Shown here: positions 5,924 through 7,395 of the stretch, piece by piece
How the letters are laid out: the number at the start of each line of letters is the position of its first letter
How positions within the stretch are numbered: the stretch's first letter is position 1
From: JBQTJN01 sp052387095
GTDB taxonomy: Bacteria; Pseudomonadota; Alphaproteobacteria; Micavibrionales; Micavibrionaceae
Direction: 5' to 3'
Length of the DNA: 7,395 nucleotides
Assembly (NCBI GenBank): GCA_052387095.1
Contig: JBQTJN010000074.1
Coordinates: forward strand, 1-7,395
Made by a program: the position numbers and the translations under genes
Notes under the pieces: generated by a model
Told to the model about the DNA's origin: nothing
Database searches by the model: none
Seen by the model: the letters and a program-made list of their open reading frames with translations, nothing else

Positions 5924-6161
5924 GGATGCTTTCATATGCTTCTGTGACGGCTTGAAAGGCCTTGGCATTCGCCGCTTTTGAAATTCTTTTAAACCAGCTT
6001 TCAATCCGTTGAATAGTGATTTTATGGTCAGGCAATAACCACCCTTCACGCTGCATGTATTTATAAATCACGGTGGCGCCCATTCCGGTTCTCTTTTTAT
6101 GAGCGACAAGAGTCTCATGCATTTTTTCAGTAATTGGAATGTGGTTTTTGTATCTGCTCAT
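5871..6161 (-). CDS. Small basic helix-turn-helix-like protein, probably truncated by frameshift
   Basis: This frame encodes 96 residues from ATG 6161 to TGA at 5873-5871. The sequence is MSRYKNHIPITEKMHETLVA, then HKKRTGMGATVIYKYMQREG, a loop, and ITIQRIESWFKRISKAANAK followed by a last helix FQAVTEAYESI. The RTGMGATVIYKYM and IQRIESWF segments look like successive helices of a DNA-binding fold, and I recall repeat units of similar pattern (P-[IL]-T...L...RTGvG...L, then a W-containing helix) in uncharacterised alphaproteobacterial proteins. The last nine residues after the AAAAAAAA run (ITALWKTT region) are probably out of frame, because the protein-like sequence continues in another frame. 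It follows nrdB on the same strand after 53 nt. The ribosome binding site is poor, and the DNA is clearly more AT-rich than nrdB or accC, which fits foreign or relaxed sequence. A regulator role is inference only. Confidence 0.6.
   Translation of the reverse strand: MSRYKNHIPITEKMHETLVAHKKRTGMGATVIYKYMQREGWLLPDHKITIQRIESWFKRISKAANAKAFQAVTEAYESIHEDGYTKKIITALWKTT
5900..5907 (-). repeat. Homopolymer run of eight A (coding strand) at the frame break
   Basis: The coding strand reads ACAC, then a run of eight A including the one after C, then TCATT (5908 down to about 5895). Removing one A, or adding two, joins the frame starting at 6161 to the frame ending at 5678, giving a junction GYTKKSLLRCGKQREPLTS. 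Such runs are common sites of mutation, of polymerase slippage and of sequencing error. Confidence 0.7.
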
Positions 6162-6214
6162 TTCAAATTACTGAATTTCGTAAGATCAGAATAAGGTAGG
6201 CGATTAAAGAAATT

Positions 6215-7291
6215 CTACGCCGCCATCTGGCCGCCGCCTTTATCGTTCGGATCAGCCGGCTTTTTGTATTTGCCGGAGAAAATATCCTGTGCGAAGACTT
6301 CTTCCCATGTGCCTTGTGTTGAGGCCTTGGAATATTCCGTCGCGCGGTTTTCGAAGAAGTTGGTGTGCTCGGCGCCGTTCAGCATCTCGTCCATCCACGG
6401 CAGCGGATTTTTGTCGGTGTTGAAAATAGGCTCCAGATGCAATTGCTGCAAACGGCGGTCGCCGATATAGCGAATATATTGCTTCACTTCCGCGGCCGTC
6501 AGACCTTCGATGTCGCCCTGTTCAAAGGCGAGATCGATAAAGGCATCTTCAAAGCCGATAATGGTGCGGCAGCACTCGGTAATCTCGTCCTGCAACTCCT
6601 TGTCCCAGATGTCCTGGTTCTCATGCACAAAGGCGTTGAACAATTTGATCATGGACAGGCAATGCAATGTCTCATCGCGTACCGACCATGTTACGATCTG
6701 GCCCATGCCTTTCATCTTATTGAAGCGGGGGAAGTTCATTAGAATCGCGAACGATGCGAACAGCTGCAGACCTTCGGTGAATGCGCCGAACATGGCCATC
6801 GTCTTGGCGATATCGCGGCGCGATTTCATCGAGACATTCTGCATGTAATCGAATTTATCCTTCATTTCCTTGTATTTTAGGAAGGCGGAATATTCGACTT
6901 CGGGCATGCCGATCGTGTCCAGAAGATGTGCGTAGGCCGCGATATGCACGGTTTCGATGTTGGAGAAGGCCGAGAGCATCATCTGCACTTCAACAGGGCC
7001 AAACACTTGGCTGTAATGTTTCATGTAGCAATTATTGACCTCCACATCGCTTTGCGTGAAGAAGCGGAAAATCTGCGTCATCAGATTGCGTTCGGACGCG
7101 GTCAGCTTCTGTTTCCAGTCGCGCACGTCTTCCGCGAGCGGCACCTCTTCCGGCAGCCAGTGAATACGCTGCTGCGTCAGCCAGGCTTCGTAGCACCACG
7201 GGTAGAGAAACGGTTTATAAACATGGCGCTCCTGCAACAGGGGGGAATTGGCCATCGCCACATCTTCTATCTTTTTCTTAAGTAATCCCAT
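6215..7291 (-). CDS. nrdB: Class I ribonucleoside-diphosphate reductase, small (beta) subunit
   Basis: NrdB holds the di-iron tyrosyl-radical cofactor that starts reduction of ribonucleotides to deoxyribonucleotides on NrdA. With ATG at 7291 it has 358 residues. The ligand set is complete: D82 in FTQSDVEVNN, E113 and H116 in NIETVHIAAY, E173 in TEGLQLFASF, and E207 and H210 in SVRDETLHCL. The radical tyrosine is Y120, four residues after H116, as in E. coli Y122, so this is a tyrosine-type enzyme and not the Phe-containing class Ic form. Ligand spacing (31 and 34 residues) equals E. coli. The tail has NFFENRATEYSKASTQGTWE, seen in alphaproteobacterial forms. AGGAG at 7306-7302 stands 10 nt before ATG 7291, which favours this start. 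An in-frame ATG at 7333 would add 14 basic residues but has no such site. The split regulatory-like gene follows after 53 nt. nrdA is not directly upstream. Confidence 0.97.
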   Translation of the reverse strand: MGLLKKKIEDVAMANSPLLQERHVYKPFLYPWCYEAWLTQQRIHWLPEEVPLAEDVRDWKQKLTASERNLMTQIFRFFTQSDVEVNNCYMKHYSQVFGPVEVQMMLSAFSNIETVHIAAYAHLLDTIGMPEVEYSAFLKYKEMKDKFDYMQNVSMKSRRDIAKTMAMFGAFTEGLQLFASFAILMNFPRFNKMKGMGQIVTWSVRDETLHCLSMIKLFNAFVHENQDIWDKELQDEITECCRTIIGFEDAFIDLAFEQGDIEGLTAAEVKQYIRYIGDRRLQQLHLEPIFNTDKNPLPWMDEMLNGAEHTNFFENRATEYSKASTQGTWEEVFAQDIFSGKYKKPADPNDKGGGQMAA

Positions 7292-7301
7292 GATGCATAT
7301 A

Positions 7302-7306
7302 CTCCT
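7302..7306 (-). promoter_or_regulatory. Ribosome binding site of nrdB, with an overlapping six-codon ORF
   Basis: AGGAG (7306-7302) lies 10 nt before the nrdB ATG. Between them is another ATG (7298-7296), in a different frame, which opens a six-codon reading frame (MHHGIT) ending at TAA 7280-7278, inside nrdB. That ATG is only 3 nt from the site, too close for efficient use, so it is probably silent. Confidence 0.55.
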
Positions 7307-7359
7307 GCGTTTTTTTCGAATCGTTTTGAACACGCGAAGTCTAGGACAAGGAGCCCTCC

Positions 7360-7395
7360 ATGCCGGAGTCTTTTTTCAAAGAACCGACCCGGAAA
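7360..7395 (+). CDS. N-terminus of an unidentified gene divergent from nrdB, 3' partial
   Basis: AAGGAG (7348-7353) is followed after 6 nt by ATG 7360 and twelve open codons, MPESFFKEPTRK, to the window end. The ribosome binding site and spacing are near ideal, which is the main reason for calling it. The peptide is too short to identify. The start-to-start gap to nrdB is 68 bp, so promoters for the two genes must overlap or lie partly inside coding DNA. No convincing -35/-10 pair was found in that gap. Confidence 0.5.
   Translation, partial: MPESFFKEPTRK

Noticed and set aside
6173..6215. GAATTTC/GAAATTC 7-bp inverted repeat between nrdB and the split gene
   Set aside because: The arms are short with a 29-bp spacer in AT-rich DNA and no T-run; this is expected by chance.
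6365..6742. Plus-strand reading frame opposite nrdB
   Set aside because: It is a shadow of nrdB, which has every catalytic residue intact on the other strand.
6926..7285. Second plus-strand frame opposite the 5' part of nrdB
   Set aside because: It is His/Arg-rich antisense of conserved NrdB coding sequence, with no start signal.
7292..7333. Longer nrdB start at 7333 (MFKTIRKKRR)
   Set aside because: It has no ribosome binding site, while AGGAG precedes ATG 7291; the extra 14 basic residues do not resemble the NrdB N-terminus.

Overview
The window looks like chromosomal DNA of an alphaproteobacterium. Two things suggest this: the order M48 protease, DsbA-fold protein, aroQ, accB, accC on one strand, which I recall as an alphaproteobacterial gene order, and a class I NrdB of alphaproteobacterial type (for example the stretch YPWCYEAWLTQQRIHWLPEE). 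A Micavibrio-like or Rhodospirillales-like organism is my guess, but nothing here fixes the genus.

Left block (1-3768, + strand, visibly GC-rich): the C-terminal TPR part of a periplasmic M48 metalloprotease (cut by the window start), a secreted ScsC/DsbA-like thiol oxidoreductase (CGYC active site), type II 3-dehydroquinate dehydratase (aroQ), the biotin carboxyl carrier protein (accB) and biotin carboxylase (accC). AccB and AccC together carry out the biotin-carboxylating half of acetyl-CoA carboxylase, the first step of fatty-acid synthesis. AroQ serves the shikimate pathway. The first two genes belong to envelope protein quality control.

Middle block (3769-6214): an AT-richer stretch of unrecognised genes between two housekeeping loci. 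It holds an AT-rich intergenic region with two adjacent dyads, a coiled-coil protein of about 325 residues with a duplicated NGH[F/Y] motif (+), and a small secreted protein of unknown function (-) that converges on it with only 2 bp between the stop codons. It also holds a short basic, probably helix-turn-helix, gene (-) that appears split by a frameshift at a run of eight A. A perfect 9-bp inverted repeat lies upstream of the secreted-protein gene and overlaps a candidate promoter.

Right block (6215-7395): a complete nrdB (class I ribonucleotide reductase small subunit, - strand) with all iron ligands and the radical tyrosine. Divergent from it is the first 12 codons of an unidentified + strand gene with a strong ribosome binding site, cut by the window end. 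No nrdA lies directly upstream of nrdB.

No tRNA, rRNA, CRISPR array, insertion sequence or convincing strong intrinsic terminator was seen. The most interesting object is the frameshifted two-repeat gene at 5678-6161. The most open functional questions are the two unknown proteins at 3955-5531.
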